Origin: Ficedula albicollis
Taxonomy: Eukaryota > Chordata > Aves > Passeriformes > Muscicapidae
NCBI RefSeq assembly: GCF_000247815.1
Contig: NC_021681.1
Coordinates: 20,277,495-20,341,494, forward strand
Direction of reading: 5' to 3'
DNA: 64,000 nt
In this document: positions 32,701-45,500 of the stretch, one piece after another
Layout of the letters: each line of letters begins with the position of its first letter
Numbering within the stretch: the stretch's first letter is position 1
Program-made: the position numbers and the translations under genes
The notes under the pieces: model-generated
What the model was told of the DNA's origin: nothing
What the model saw: only the letters and a program-made list of their open reading frames with translations
The model's database searches: none

Positions 32701-34426
32701 CTGTTGTGTGAATGCCATAGAATCCTCCAGAACACAGTATTTTGAAGTAGGGGTTTTGCCTCTTTTTCCTTGTCTCATTTTATCTTTTACAGGAGGATTG
32801 TAGGATCTGTAAAGTGTGGACTTCACTGTAGGAAATACATTTATTTGTCACTTCAAACCAAATCTAAGCGAGCTGTATGGATTGTTTCAGTAACACCTAG
32901 GAAAAAAATAATTTGTTTTGGGAACCTTAAATCTACTAAATATTCACCTAGTGAAGAAAGAATCGTAGCCAGGCAGAAGTGCCAGTGTAACATTTTTCTT
33001 CACACTAGGGTAATGGCTGCAAATTTCTAGAGCTTCAGCTGTTTAATAAGGCATTCCCTAACTCAGCCCAACAGCCAGAGCCAAAAACAGAAAAAAGTGC
33101 CTTTTCCTGTGGTGCTTTTACCTTCCCCCTCTCAGCCTGTTCCTGCAAAACACTTCCCTGCTTGCTGAGCTCTGGTGTAGCTCAGTGCCTGTGTTTGTGC
33201 TGGGCTCACTGGGGCTGAGCAAGGACCTGCCTGCAGGAGCCTGGTTCTGTATGCTTAGAAAATAAGGGAATCACATCCTCTCTCTAGTAGCTCTTTATTG
33301 TTTGTTTTTTCCAGACACAATTAGACTTGTAACATAGCTCTTTATCTAGCTCTTGTTTTGAAATAAGCCAGGGACTAGCATTTAATCCCCACTTGGTACT
33401 ATAAATATTTCATTCCACTGGCCAGAGAAGTTACTGAATTTAGATAAAGATGGCAATATTCAACATTGTATTTGTCTTAAGTCAGTAACAACTGGCACTT
33501 TCAGGAATGTCTAGAAAAGCTGTGTTACATCTCAGCACTTCCATTATCATTGAAAACTCTTCAGTGTATTTTGTCTCCCACAGAAGAGGAATGTTTTGTT
33601 TTTTTTTCTTTTTTTTAATGGGTGTGCTAGGAGGACAGACCTGGCAGCAGCAGCATTACTGACTCTCTGGAGGACCTTGGTCCATAAGAGAGAGTAGCAG
33701 ATGGTCTAAGGAATATATATTAAAACAAAAAAACAAAAGTCCTGGACAAGAGACTTTGTTGTTGACCTTTGGTGTTGTTTATTGACCTTGTCTGGTGAGA
33801 TTACAATCTCTTCAGCACAGGAACGAAGTCCTACGTGTTTATGCAACCTTAGCACAATGGGGGCCCCATCTCAGAAAGGGATCTTTTGGATAATGCTGTT
33901 ATTCAAATAAATGGCCAATATAATAATGTTCATTATGTCTGGTTTTAGCTGTTGTAAAAGTTCCTTGAGCAAAGAAACATGTGCCTCAAGTAGAACAGCA
34001 ACATTTTATGTGAAATGATTAAAGTCCCCATGATCCCTTGCATGTGTTGCTTTTTAATTGTCTGTGTGTTTTGTAGATGTTTTTGTACCACTCTGTTTTA
34101 TCCAAGTGTGTATAAAACCACATCAGAGCTTTTACAAGGGTTTGTATCAGTGCATTTTGTGATTTATACTCAGTAGTAAAGACGATGACTGCCAGAGGTT
34201 TTTTGGTTTTATATAATCCTGGATTTGCAGCCTTGTAATTCACTTGCTGTCTGTTTTAGAGTGCAGAACAGTGATAAAAACTTTGCACATAGACTTGTTT
34301 GACTTTTCCTTCTCTACAACTCATGGAATCACAGCTGAGGGGGTGGCCACCCCTCCTCTGCACGGTACCTGCTTATTTTCCTCCCAGGCACTAATTTCTG
34401 GTAGCCTTGTTTTGTTATTTTTTTTT
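29760..34426. other. Unique stretch without a recognised gene
   Basis: It is AT-rich and has T-runs near 31120-31165 and 33600-33617. Small frames at 30891-31205 and 32770-33030 show no domain and no splice context. No RNA or element was recognised. Confidence 0.5.
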
Positions 34427-35022
34427 TCCTGAGATTTCAGAACTGCAAATGGAATTGAGGGGCAGGGTAAATAGAGATGAATTTGGTTACATATGGCTGT
34501 GCTGTGTAAAATGCAGGTCGTTTGTGTCTAGAAAATGGGTCAGGTTTTAATTGCATTATTAAGGGTAGTTAATGCTTAAACAGTTAGCATCTCTATTTAA
34601 AAGGGAACAAAACCAGATCTGCTATTAACTTTTCAAAACATTTCTAAAATTGTATTATATATGTATAAATCTGAAGTACAACAGGCCTAGAAAGCCCTAC
34701 AAACCTTTAACTGCTTGCAAGCGCTCCTAAAATTTCAGAACTGCAAATGGAATTGAGGGGCAGGGTAAATAGAGATGAATTTGGTTACATATGGCTGTGC
34801 TGTGAAAAATGCAGGTCGTTTGTGTCTAGAAAATGGGTCAGGTTTTAATTGCATTATTAAGGGTAGTTAATGCTTAAACAGTTAGCATCTCTATTTAAAA
34901 GGGAACAAAACCAGATCTGCTATTAACTTTTCAAAACATTTCTAAAATTGTATTATATATGTATAAATCTGAAGTACAACAGGCCTAGAAAGCCCTACAA
35001 ACCTTTAACTGCTTGCAAGCGC
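34427..35022. repeat. 298-bp head-to-tail tandem duplication
   Basis: The units 34427-34724 and 34725-35022 begin TCCT and abut without a spacer. They share ATTTCAGAACTGCAAATGGA through ACTGCTTGCAAGCGC. A few differences lie at the start (TCCTGAGATTT against TCCTAAAATTT), plus TGTGTAAAAT against TGTGAAAAAT. Identity is about 98-99%. Confidence 0.96.
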
Positions 35023-35066
35023 CCTCAGTTTTCTTCCTGACAAAACGAGCTGTCTTTGTTTTTCAG

Positions 35067-35187
35067 TACTGTCTCTTGTGGCACATCACCAGTGAGCCCC
35101 TTCCCCTCCGAGTGGTGCTATGCTCAACACACAGACCAGTTCCGTGACCCGAGGCACAAAATGATGTTTTCAGTGTATTTTGAGTAG
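35067..35187 (+). other. Candidate terminal exon
   Basis: GCTGTCTTTGTTTTTCAG is a strong acceptor. With one leading base from a split codon the frame reads 39 codons, starting TVSCGTSPVSPFPSEWCYAQ and ending KMMFSVYFE, then TAG at 35185-35187. The peptide is compositionally protein-like and the DNA has several CpGs (CTCCGAG, TTCCGTGACCCGAGG), unlike its neighbours. No family is recognised, and the other two frames stop earlier. It lies 44 bp after the 298-bp tandem duplication. There is no AATAAA close behind, so a short 3' UTR is not supported. Confidence 0.25.
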
Positions 35188-36494
35188 CTTTTCTAGCAGA
35201 TTAAGGAGCTGAAGTTGGAGTCCATGATCAGTTGACAGGGCCCATGCTGGTGCCTCTGCCTGCCTCCCATACCCTGCAGCCCCTGTTTGCCCTGGCTGGT
35301 GCCCAGGGTGTGTTCATGAGCCACCCTGCCTGCTGCCCTTGCTGTGGTGCACAGCCCCTGCATTTTGCTCCTTTCTCAGCTGCAGTTCAGGTGAAGAGCA
35401 CGGTGGCAAAGGGTTTATTGTTCCTGTGGTTATATAACGGGATAGCCAGTGACAATAATTTCAATTAATTAGGTTAAATTCAGCGGAAAGGCAGCTTCTG
35501 TGGCATGTTGGAGGGAGAATCCTCTTACCAGGAGATCACCGTAGGCTGACTGGAGCCTGTGGTTTGTCTGGTGGAAATTCGTCCCCTCAGCAGTGTCACG
35601 GAACCTGTGGGATATACAATAGTCTGAAAATACACCATTTACAAAAGGGTGTTCATCTGTCAGCAAAAGGGGTAAAGTGTCCATTGGTTGCTTGATTTTT
35701 ATTTTTTTTTTTACTTGTGATTTGAAAATATTTTTGGTGTGGATTTTTTAAATTATCTCTATAAGGCAGGACTTAATATAAAACCACTTGTTTTCATCTC
35801 CATAACATACCCAAACCTCTAAATTCTATCCCTCTTTCTATTAAAGATTAAATGAAACAATAAAAAAATATGTCAAATGTCCTTCCCTCTACAAAGCCAA
35901 TTCTGCCTAAGGTAAGTGTAACTATAAAATAAAAAGAAAATAATGTTTTCCTACTGCTGATAGTGTTTGCAAGCTTTAATGTGAGTGTTGCAAGTAAAAT
36001 GATTTGGAATAGGAGGAAAATCAGAAGATGTGAACTAGGTCTTGACTTGGTGCTGGTTATAAAACAGGTGGTGTGAGGGTGGTTGTGATGTTACAGCTAC
36101 AGAGGCAAAACTGCTTATTGATCACTGGGCTCCAGTTTTTATTCATAACTATAAGACATGTGGATTCCTACAGCTGTTGCTTGAGTGAAATTTGCTGATA
36201 ATGGAGACTTTTACTAAGCTGGTCAAGTAATAATCCTGAACATTTTTAAAATTATCCCCTTAAGGTTTAAATACTTTTAGTATATATAAAGAAAAAACCT
36301 ATCAGGGGATGGATGAAACCACATTCATGTCTTCTTTCTTACCTTCTTTTCATGTACCTTGCAGCTTTTTTGCTTACAAGTATGGTAGTTATTAGGAAAA
36401 ATAAAGTGTACAATGGATTTAAAAGTAGCCCATGTGATGAAAGTGGCTTTGGATCCCAGCTTGCTTTGTGTTTGTTTCTTACAGATTTTTTTTA

Positions 36495-36632
36495 TTTGTT
36501 TCTTACAGATTTTTTTTTCCTTCTCTTGATTTTTTTTTTTCTTCTAATTTTTTCAATAGTTAGTTTGTTTCTTACAGATTTTTTTTTTTCCTTCTCTTGA
36601 TTTTTTTTTTCTTCTAATTTTTTCAATAGTTA
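36495..36632. repeat. ~69-bp T-rich tandem duplication
   Basis: TTTGTTTCTTACAGATTTTT, then CCTTCTCTTGA, a T run, CTTCTAATTTTTTCAATAGT occurs twice (period 69-70). A third partial copy of GTTTCTTACAGATTTTT lies just before, at about 36475-36494. Polymerase slippage on T-runs is the likely cause. The + strand frame across it (poly-Phe/Leu) is spurious. Confidence 0.93.
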
Positions 36633-36639
36633 TAGTGTT

Positions 36640-38155
36640 AGGGTGAATTCTAGGATAAAAAGAAAATTTAGGAAATGGAAAACCATAGACAATCCTGTTC
36701 CCAGACAGCAAATGATGATCTTAACTCAGGATTCTCTTCACTCCCCTTGGATTTAAAGGTGAATTGGCAACGTGCAATATTAGTTACAGCTGCAATTGAT
36801 TTCTTTGTACAAGTACTTTGGTATGCATAAATACATGAGAAATTAAACAGCTGGCACAGGCCTCCTGGTTTTGTGTAAATCTTAAGGCTAAGAGGATGAA
36901 TTTTAAAATTTTCTTCAAGATTCAAAGAGCTAGCTGTAGAAGGAAGTTCTGTAAATGGCATTATTAGGAGTGTGCTCTTGCAAGCTGATGGGAAGTGATG
37001 GGATTTTATACCAAGAGAAAAGCTGAGCAGCAATGATATCTGTGTTTCTCTTAAAGTCTGTCTTTCCAACGTTTCTGAATATTCCAAATTATTCTGCTGT
37101 ACAACTGTAAAAATGGATTATCCACTGAAACATGGATACAAGTCACCTGTTGTTGATGGGATGGTGTTCCTTAGTCCTAAGTTTGTTTCAAGAGCTGTTT
37201 CTATGTAATTCTGTCTCCGTTTCTGTTTTCTCTCCGTGGCAGACATACCTGAAACAATGAGTCCTGCTCCTCTCTCAGCAGAAGGCTTGAGGCAGTTTAG
37301 TGTGTGCTGGCAGGGTTTTTCCTGCCAGCTTTCCATCTTCACTGAGCATCCTCTGCTGGATGCTCTTTTTTCTGCTATTCTGCAGATAGTGTAAGGCATC
37401 TGGAGAGATAAAAGGAAGAGAACTGTTTTCAAGGCAAATCACCAAACCTAAACTAGAAGAAAACCCAATGACACAGGCGATATTATTTAAAACCATAATT
37501 CTCCTCTTCTGGAGTCCCAACACAGTCAAGTTTTGCCAGAGGAGTTTGGGGTTTCCCCATTTTGTTGGTGTCTCTTCCATTTAAATCCAGTCTAAAGATG
37601 GAGCAGTATGTTGTATTGCATCTCACAGTGCACTGCTTGTGGTACCAGCAATAAAAGCTAGTCCTTCTCTGGGAATTAATAAAATCAGATCCAGGAATTT
37701 CTTACCACCATCTCCTGGACTCTCACTGCTCCTAGCATCACTGTGTCCAGTGTCCCACCCAGCTTCATTCCAGTGCACTACTTAACTCTACTTCTTCTTA
37801 TTTTATTTTGCATAGATTTCTAGATGGAAAAATGTTTGCACCAGCTTATGTGATGTAATAAAGGCTATTAAAATCTAACGTGGCTTTTGCATATATAGTT
37901 GCCTGTAATGAAAGTTAGGTATTAATTTGGGAATGCACACAATAGGGGTATTGTAATTGAGCAGTGGCTGACATGTCACTCAAAACTCAAAGTAGGTTGT
38001 ACTATAAATATAGTCTCTTGTTTTGCAATTGACATTTTGCTAGTGGGTGGCTAATTTGAAAGGAAATAGACCAGTGATCTAATATTAATAACTAATTAAT
38101 AGTTATGTGGATATTTTAAGTCTATTTTTCTGCTTATTTATAGGCATGTATTATT
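36640..38155. other. Unique stretch without a recognised gene
   Basis: Minus-strand frames of 139, 104 and 101 codons (36668-37087, 37118-37432, 37275-37580) overlap one another in part and carry no domain, signal peptide or family motif. I treat them as chance frames. Confidence 0.45.
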
Positions 38156-39419
38156 CATCCATGCTGTGTATCCTTCTTTGCGTGTATGTTTAATTCTGAA
38201 ACTTTTGCTTCTGTAACATTCAGGCTTTGCAATCAAAAGCTTGATGGCAAAGTTGATATGTTCTTCAAACTCACTTTTTGAGGGTGGGTTTCAAAGTAAT
38301 AACACACAACCACTGAGGGAAGTGAAGGCCTAAGAGGAAAATCAGTGATGCACAGTCTACATCTCACCTGCATTTGTGAGTCCTAAATCAGCATCATGCC
38401 TCTGTGTTTTCCTGTGTTTAAAGTAGAACACAGCAGTTTTTAGTTGTTTTTCTTTCCATTGAAAGTGTGTAGCTCAAAGAAAAATTGAAGAGGAATAAAA
38501 TAGGAAGGAGCATCTCACAGGCAGCTTGGTCCTTTGGGATCAGAATAAAACATGTATTCAAGTGCTCGTTGCTTCTCCCAGCATGTGTGTTACTCTACCA
38601 AAGAGATGTGATGTTTTTGTTTGCTCTGATGGGACAAACTGGTGGGTTGACTTTATCTACCTATTCCCCCTGTCTCCTGCCTTCTCTCTCGCACTCACAT
38701 TCGTCTGTAAATTGACAAGCATGTGTGATACTTGTCCTTTTAATGAATTCTTAATTGAATTGGAAGGAAGACTGTGAGAGATTCACTGTACTTTGTATAT
38801 GCCTGACATTTTTAAATCTGTTTTGTCACGTGCTGGAATATTTTTAAATGTATTCCACCAAACTCCACAGAGCAGTGCTATGGTATCTGAGCCTTGACTG
38901 TTAGCTGTGGAATTTGTGTGTGTTGTCTTTGCATCTCATCCCTCTTGTGTGCTCAACTCACCGGGAACAAGAACTGCTTCCCACTATCTCTAGAGTTTGC
39001 ATTACTCACTTAGCTACTGTCCTGGGAGGTTCAAGCTGTGTCCTAGAAAGTGTTTCCTGTTGCTGGATTAAAACCCTGCTGCAGTTACCTGTGGAGCTCA
39101 CCTGTTAGTGGAAGCACCCGTGCTCCCTCCAACCACACACTGCATCTTCTGCATCAAGGTCTTTGCAGCATTTGGTGCAGGTGTGAGGAAAAGCCCGTAT
39201 TAGCAGCAAATGTGTAACAACAGGCAGATACAGCATTCTGCCCTTTAATAGCTGCCCTGCAGGGGCTGGGTGGGGGTTGCAGCTTTTTTCTTGTTGCAGG
39301 GCATGGCATTGGTGATAGATGACAGCCCCAATGTGTGGGGCTTTTAGCTTCTGTGCCTTTCCAAAGGTGCTGAGCTCTTTTGTATTTGGTCTCCCCAAAG
39401 CTGTGTCTGTGTTCCAGCA
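38156..39419. repeat. 1264-bp tandem duplication, first copy
   Basis: It begins CATCCATGCTGTGTATCCTT and ends TGTCTGTGTTCCAGCA, directly abutting the second copy. About three substitutions are seen in 1264 bp (AGTAATAAC/AGTATTAAC, CACTATCTC/CACCATCTC, CGTGCTCC/CGTACTCC), so identity is about 99.8%. Every open frame inside occurs twice. No gene was recognised in the unit. Confidence 0.97.
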
Positions 39420-40683
39420 CATCCATGCTGTGTATCCTTCTTTGCGTGTATGTTTAATTCTGAAACTTTTGCTTCTGTAACATTCAGGCTTTGCAATCAA
39501 AAGCTTGATGGCAAAGTTGATATGTTCTTCAAACTCACTTTTTGAGGGTGGGTTTCAAAGTATTAACACACAACCACTGAGGGAAGTGAAGGCCTAAGAG
39601 GAAAATCAGTGATGCACAGTCTACATCTCACCTGCATTTGTGAGTCCTAAATCAGCATCATGCCTCTGTGTTTTCCTGTGTTTAAAGTAGAACACAGCAG
39701 TTTTTAGTTGTTTTTCTTTCCATTGAAAGTGTGTAGCTCAAAGAAAAATTGAAGAGGAATAAAATAGGAAGGAGCATCTCACAGGCAGCTTGGTCCTTTG
39801 GGATCAGAATAAAACATGTATTCAAGTGCTCGTTGCTTCTCCCAGCATGTGTGTTACTCTACCAAAGAGATGTGATGTTTTTGTTTGCTCTGATGGGACA
39901 AACTGGTGGGTTGACTTTATCTACCTATTCCCCCTGTCTCCTGCCTTCTCTCTCGCACTCACATTCGTCTGTAAATTGACAAGCATGTGTGATACTTGTC
40001 CTTTTAATGAATTCTTAATTGAATTGGAAGGAAGACTGTGAGAGATTCACTGTACTTTGTATATGCCTGACATTTTTAAATCTGTTTTGTCACGTGCTGG
40101 AATATTTTTAAATGTATTCCACCAAACTCCACAGAGCAGTGCTATGGTATCTGAGCCTTGACTGTTAGCTGTGGAATTTGTGTGTGTTGTCTTTGCATCT
40201 CATCCCTCTTGTGTGCTCAACTCACCGGGAACAAGAACTGCTTCCCACCATCTCTAGAGTTTGCATTACTCACTTAGCTACTGTCCTGGGAGGTTCAAGC
40301 TGTGTCCTAGAAAGTGTTTCCTGTTGCTGGATTAAAACCCTGCTGCAGTTACCTGTGGAGCTCACCTGTTAGTGGAAGCACCCGTACTCCCTCCAACCAC
40401 ACACTGCATCTTCTGCATCAAGGTCTTTGCAGCATTTGGTGCAGGTGTGAGGAAAAGCCCGTATTAGCAGCAAATGTGTAACAACAGGCAGATACAGCAT
40501 TCTGCCCTTTAATAGCTGCCCTGCAGGGGCTGGGTGGGGGTTGCAGCTTTTTTCTTGTTGCAGGGCATGGCATTGGTGATAGATGACAGCCCCAATGTGT
40601 GGGGCTTTTAGCTTCTGTGCCTTTCCAAAGGTGCTGAGCTCTTTTGTATTTGGTCTCCCCAAAGCTGTGTCTGTGTTCCAGCA
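39420..40683. repeat. 1264-bp tandem duplication, second copy
   Basis: This copy follows the first with no spacer, and the match stops exactly at 40683 (GCA then TAGTTC against GCA then CATCC). The junction shows no more than trivial microhomology and no inserted bases. It is either a very recent real duplication or two haplotypes kept in series. Confidence 0.97.
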
Positions 40684-40794
40684 TAGTTCAGTGTCACTGT
40701 TGTGAAACAAGCAGCTGTGGATAGACAGATCCCATGGAGCAAGCCTCCTCCTTCCATTTTCTTACAGATATCCAGGGATTGCAATTTCAAAGTG

Positions 40795-40870
40795 CTTTTG
40801 TTTGTTTGTTTAGGTTGTTGGTTGGTTGGTTTTTCGGTGGTTTTTTTTGGATGGTGTTTTTTTTTTTCCT
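40795..40870. repeat. TTTG/GGTT/T-run low-complexity tract
   Basis: TTTGTTTGTTTGTTTAGG leads into GGTTGGTTGG and then T-runs. This is a simple-sequence stretch with no further meaning seen. Confidence 0.8.
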
Positions 40871-41106
40871 GACTCTTATGTACTTTGCTGTGCAGAGAGC
40901 AGCTCTGGGCAGAGAACCAACCCCTAAAATCTTGAGTCACAGATGCAGGGATCTCAGCTGGGAGACTGGTGTTTCAGGCATCACTTGGGATCCAGGCTAC
41001 TTCAAGAAGTGCTTGAGGTTGTTGTCCATTGATAAAATGCAGCTGGCAGTGTTTGTCCAGCCCAAAGGACAGAGCTGACCCCAGTAATGCACCCGTGTGC
41101 TGCTGC

Positions 41107-41296
41107 TGGGGGTAAATCAGGCACACGTTTAAACTCTACAGGACACATGAACTTTCTCTGATTTTAGCATCAGTCTGAGGCATGTTGGAAGTGACTGTCT
41201 GTGTGGGGGTAAATCAGGCACATGTTTAAACTCTGCAGGACACATGAACTTTCTCTGATTTCAGCATCAGTCTGAGGCATGTTGGAAGTGACTGTC
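41107..41296. repeat. 97-bp period tandem duplication
   Basis: Two 93-bp units run from GGGGGTAAATCAGGCACA to GGAAGTGACTGTC, separated by TGTG. They start at 41107 and 41204. Four or so bases differ (CACGTTT/CATGTTT, CTCTACAGG/CTCTGCAGG, GATTTTAGC/GATTTCAGC), so this pair is older than the kilobase-scale ones. Confidence 0.95.
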
Positions 41297-41594
41297 AGGG
41301 GGTTGTTTTGAAGATTTTGTCCCTGTGTATTTTTCTGACTCTTTTTGCGTGACAGTACATGCTTTTATTTTCAGCTCCCTGTGACTCAGGGAATCTTTTC
41401 TTTATGTATATGCTTTTTGCAGGCAATATTTAATATAGTCCTGTTGATTCCCATGTAATAATGAGAACCCATCACAAGGTGCAGTCTTAATCTGCCAAGA
41501 TTTATAGACATTTTGTTATTCTCTAGAAATAAAAAAAAAAATCTCTTAATACTTAAAAATTTTTCAAAAATTCTCTTGTGTTTCATGTGTTGAC

Positions 41595-41660
41595 ATGGTG
41601 TTAGGTTGTAGGTTGGACTTGATGATCTCAGAGGTCTTTTCCAACCGAAAAGATTCTGTG
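41595..41660 (+). mobile_element. CR1 LINE tail, 3' end only
   Basis: GTGTTAGGTTGTAGGTTGGA, then CTTGATGATCTCAGAGGTCT, then TTTCCAACC and a terminal ATTCTGTG form the classic CR1 3' end. It is about 65 bp on the + strand, and its 5' part is missing. Confidence 0.9.
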
Positions 41661-42394
41661 CCAGGTTCAGTGTTTTCTCTGTAAAAAGCATACCTGCACC
41701 TGGGCAATCCTGCTTGCCCTTGTAATATTTACTTGCTAACCTTTTGTATTAAAAATTGTAAACCATGTTTGTCAAATAATATAGCAGGTCACAACACTTC
41801 GGGCATCTTAAAAATTACCTGTCAGTCCTGGTAGTGCATTGGAAGTGTCTGTCAGACACTGGAATATGAAGTAATGGTTCTTGTACAAGGTTCTTGTGTC
41901 TTGAGCTGCTTCTGATCTGCCAATAAATTCAAGGAACTTCACATCTGCCCTGTGAAGGGTTGGAGCAGGAGCAATAGTTCATGTGTTGGAAGTAAACAAG
42001 TAAAGTTCATGAGTGACTCTCACACACACAAGTTTTGAAGTATGGACTTTTTTAATAGCTGGGATCCTTGTTTGGTTTGGATGTACAGACTGGGAATACA
42101 GTCTTCCATCTGAATAGATTTTTGACTGTTTTTGTTTTAGCTTGTCTCATGTTCCATAAGTATCTTGCTGGTGTTGCTTTGGTGTTTATAGGTTTTGAGG
42201 TGGTGTTTTCCTACACGAACACACAATTTCCTGAGTAGCACAACAAATAAATGTCCTTCTGCAAACATTTTTTTCCTCCCTCTCATATTATTAAAGGCCC
42301 ATTGAGTCTGAAAATTAAGTAGTGTAGCTTCCCACAAACATGCATATTTTTCACAATAATTGGAAGATGTTTTGGATTACTGTCTTTAGGCCTG

Positions 42395-42560
42395 TGGAGC
42401 CAAGAACCCAATTATAGGCATGGTTAGAACGCGATCGTGTGCGTTAGTCAGATTATAACAAGATTCCAATAATGCAAAATTGCTGCACGACAAATTAGTT
42501 TGTATAGTTTTGACAGTTGTTGCCTTTAATAAACTAAATTATTAAGCATTACACAGCTGC
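42395..42560. promoter_or_regulatory. Possible conserved non-coding element
   Basis: An AT-rich stretch with TAAT and ATTA cores (homeodomain-like sites) contains AACGCGATCGTGTGCG, four CpGs in 16 bp, and a further CpG in GCACGACAAATTAG. CpGs decay quickly in neutral AT-rich vertebrate DNA, so this cluster hints at constraint. The text also lacks simple repeats and open frames. Without an alignment to other birds this remains a guess. Confidence 0.3.
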
Positions 42561-42564
42561 AATG

Positions 42565-45500
42565 CTTGCAAAATTGAAGAAAAATAGATTCTTATTTCCC
42601 TGTCAGAATCTTTTCCACAGAGCAGGACTGCTCTGTGGTCTGGTTTGAGTTGTTCAGTTGACTTTGTGAATCTGTCTGTCCCAAGATGATTTTCTCTGTG
42701 AGCAGATGAGAGGCAGGTTGCAAGAGCTGCATTTAAGACTTTGTCAGGCACCTCCTTTTTACTGGACACGGTTACAATCTTTTGGGCTGACACTTTTTAA
42801 GCTAAGATTTGGGGGGATTAATTGTAATTTGTGGATCAGTGGTGACTAGCTTAATGCTGCCTGCTTATTTTTGCTACAAACCTGAGCCAAGAATGTACCT
42901 CAAGTCTCCTGGCAGAGTGTAAGAGCCATTGGTGTGGTAACTCCATGTACCAATTGAATTGGATCTCTGAAATCCAAGAACCTGTTGTTCCCTGGAGTAA
43001 GGTGTTAATATAACACTAGAAAACAAAGCAAAATCCACATTCTAGCAATCAGGCTATTCAATCTGTAGCTTTTTACACTTCTCTCTCCTGAGCTATGTTC
43101 CAGCTGCAGGTTTGAGGGCCACTGTGGCTGCCAAATGACATTTGTATCTATGCTGGCAAGTCTCTGTTTTAGTGATAAGGACTTTAATTAGATATGACAT
43201 AGCTATGATACAACCTGCTTTTGGCCCAGTTTAGGACCAAGTCCCACTATTTTTACATGCACTTCCAAGCAAATTCCAGCCCAGTTTGAGGTATGTGCTC
43301 CATCCCAGCTGCTTGGTGTCTGAGGCTCCAGCAGTACACGGTCACTGCCCTGCAGTTTGGAGCTTTCCTTTTCACAGCCCAGGAGCAGCAAGGGCAGAGC
43401 TCATTTCTGAGTGTCCTTGGCTGCTGTCGCTTGTGGTGTTCCAGCTCTTGCACTTTTCTCCTGGGAGAACATGATGGCACTGACTTAATGGGGGTAAATG
43501 GAAGGATGAGGGCTGCTCGTTTTCTGTGCATGGTGAGGGTGAATCTCTGGTCATGAATTCAGAGGCAGGCACAGAGTACAGAGCAGCCTTCTGCTCTGAG
43601 TGCTGACACTGATAGTGGGTGATGGCGTAAAATAAAGCTGCTAGAGATTGTGTAGAGTGGCAAGGGCAAAAAGAAAAATCTATTTATTTACCAAATTCTA
43701 AAATGGTAAAATGGAGGATTTTCAGGAATGAGAATGATGGCCAGCTTTACAGAGCTTTTGAGTGGCTTACAATTTGAAGGGTGTTTTTGGAAAAAGAGCT
43801 GTAAGCTCCAGACATGATCTTTAATGAGTGTGCAAAATAGTGGCTGTAGTATTTGCAGCATCAGTCATGAAACAGTACTGTTGGAGGCAGTCTTTAAAAA
43901 CTAAATACTTCTGCCTTCCAGTTTTGTAAAAATGAATCCTGTGTTTGATTTTTTCAATAAACATATCCTTATAAAATTTAAACGCTTTAAGCCAAGTAGT
44001 GTGTGTTACGATCAGGCCAAAAAATTGGAATATCTGTCAAATAGAGAATTTCAACATCTTGTTTCCAAAATAGTTGTTCATACTTCTTGCTTCCTTCATG
44101 TGCCCTTGGCAGTCAGTCAGCTATAAGACTTTTTGAGTACCATTGATGTACTCTGGAAATATCCTCCGCACTTTGTAAATCGTTAAGAGGATGAATTATG
44201 GAAATGACAGTGGATAAGGAAGAGAAGCAAACATGCACACTCACTTGGGACATTGCCTTGAGGCTGGTGTCATTTGTTGGTTGGATGGTCTTTGAAATAG
44301 AGGCATTAGAGGGAATAAGTTGTAGTGAGCAGATCAAATATCTCATTTATAGTCATACTCGTCGCACAGAAAGAAAACAACATCAAATATTATTAACAGG
44401 TGGTCTAGTGGGAAGACAGCAGTAAACAATACTTCCTAAAAGTGGATAATTCCTCTCTCTCTGATGGGCCACATTCAATTTATAAAATGCACATCAGTAT
44501 TTTTTATGAACATATAGTTTATTTTTTCTTGTTTTCTCTAGCTACGTATGATTTAAAAGAAAAACAAGCAAAACCCTAGTCAGTCATTAAAAAAAAAATA
44601 AAAATTATTTGTTTGTTTGTTGAAACCCATTTTCAAATTTTTACAACTTTTTTTAATTTAAAAATTGAGACCTAAGTCCCCATCTAACAGCAGTAGGGAT
44701 TTTGTTTAAACAAAATGGAAGAGAAGAAAAATCAGAAAATGTTGTGGAAAAAGCCCCACCAGTGGAAGGGGTAAATGGGCTCCCTGCTGATCGAGGAGCA
44801 CGCTCTAGTGGCAGGTTAATCCAGCATGCCCATCCTCCACCTTCACTGGTATTAATCAGCTTCTTCAAGACAGTGACATTTTCACAGAATCTTTTTAAAT
44901 TTACCATTTCTGTTGCTCTCCAGTGCCAAAACGAGTGCAATGTGTTTACATGTGGCATCATCACACGTATTGGTGGTAGTGAGATGAAATTCCTGCTCTC
45001 TCATTAATTTTGCAGTGGGGAAGTATATGTCTATTTTTGCAGATGGTTTTTAAATGCATAGATATTTTAAGCTGCAGAGGGAAAGATTTCATGCTCACGA
45101 TGCACAAATGGAGTGTGAGCATTTTAGTAACAGACACAGTTGTTAAGCTTGCCTGTTAGCATCACGTAAAATGTTGGGTTCTCAAAACCCTGCACATTTT
45201 TGCAGTGTTTTCTGTTCTAGTCCTCTCCCTGAGGCTGGAAAATTTCTTTACTCCTTCCTCTCTTGTTCATTTTTTTTTTTTTCCTGTATTGAGACTGTGG
45301 GTTTACAGTTTGATTCTCTTCAGATTTCTGAAATACACGTAGATAGGCATCTTGTAAGAAAGCAAAATAATATACTAAGTACCTAACTATGAAGCAATCC
45401 ACAGCTGAAGAGTAGATATAATAAGGGAAATTATACCCTGGGATTATAGTTCAGCATCCTGAGATGTGCTTCATTTCATCATATCACTGGATAGAAATAT

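Noticed and set aside
35820..35935. CTATCCCTCTTTCTATTAAAG followed by a frame and CTAAG|GTAAGTG
   Set aside because: Both sites look good, but every frame has a stop before the donor, so it cannot be an internal coding exon. A non-coding exon remains possible.
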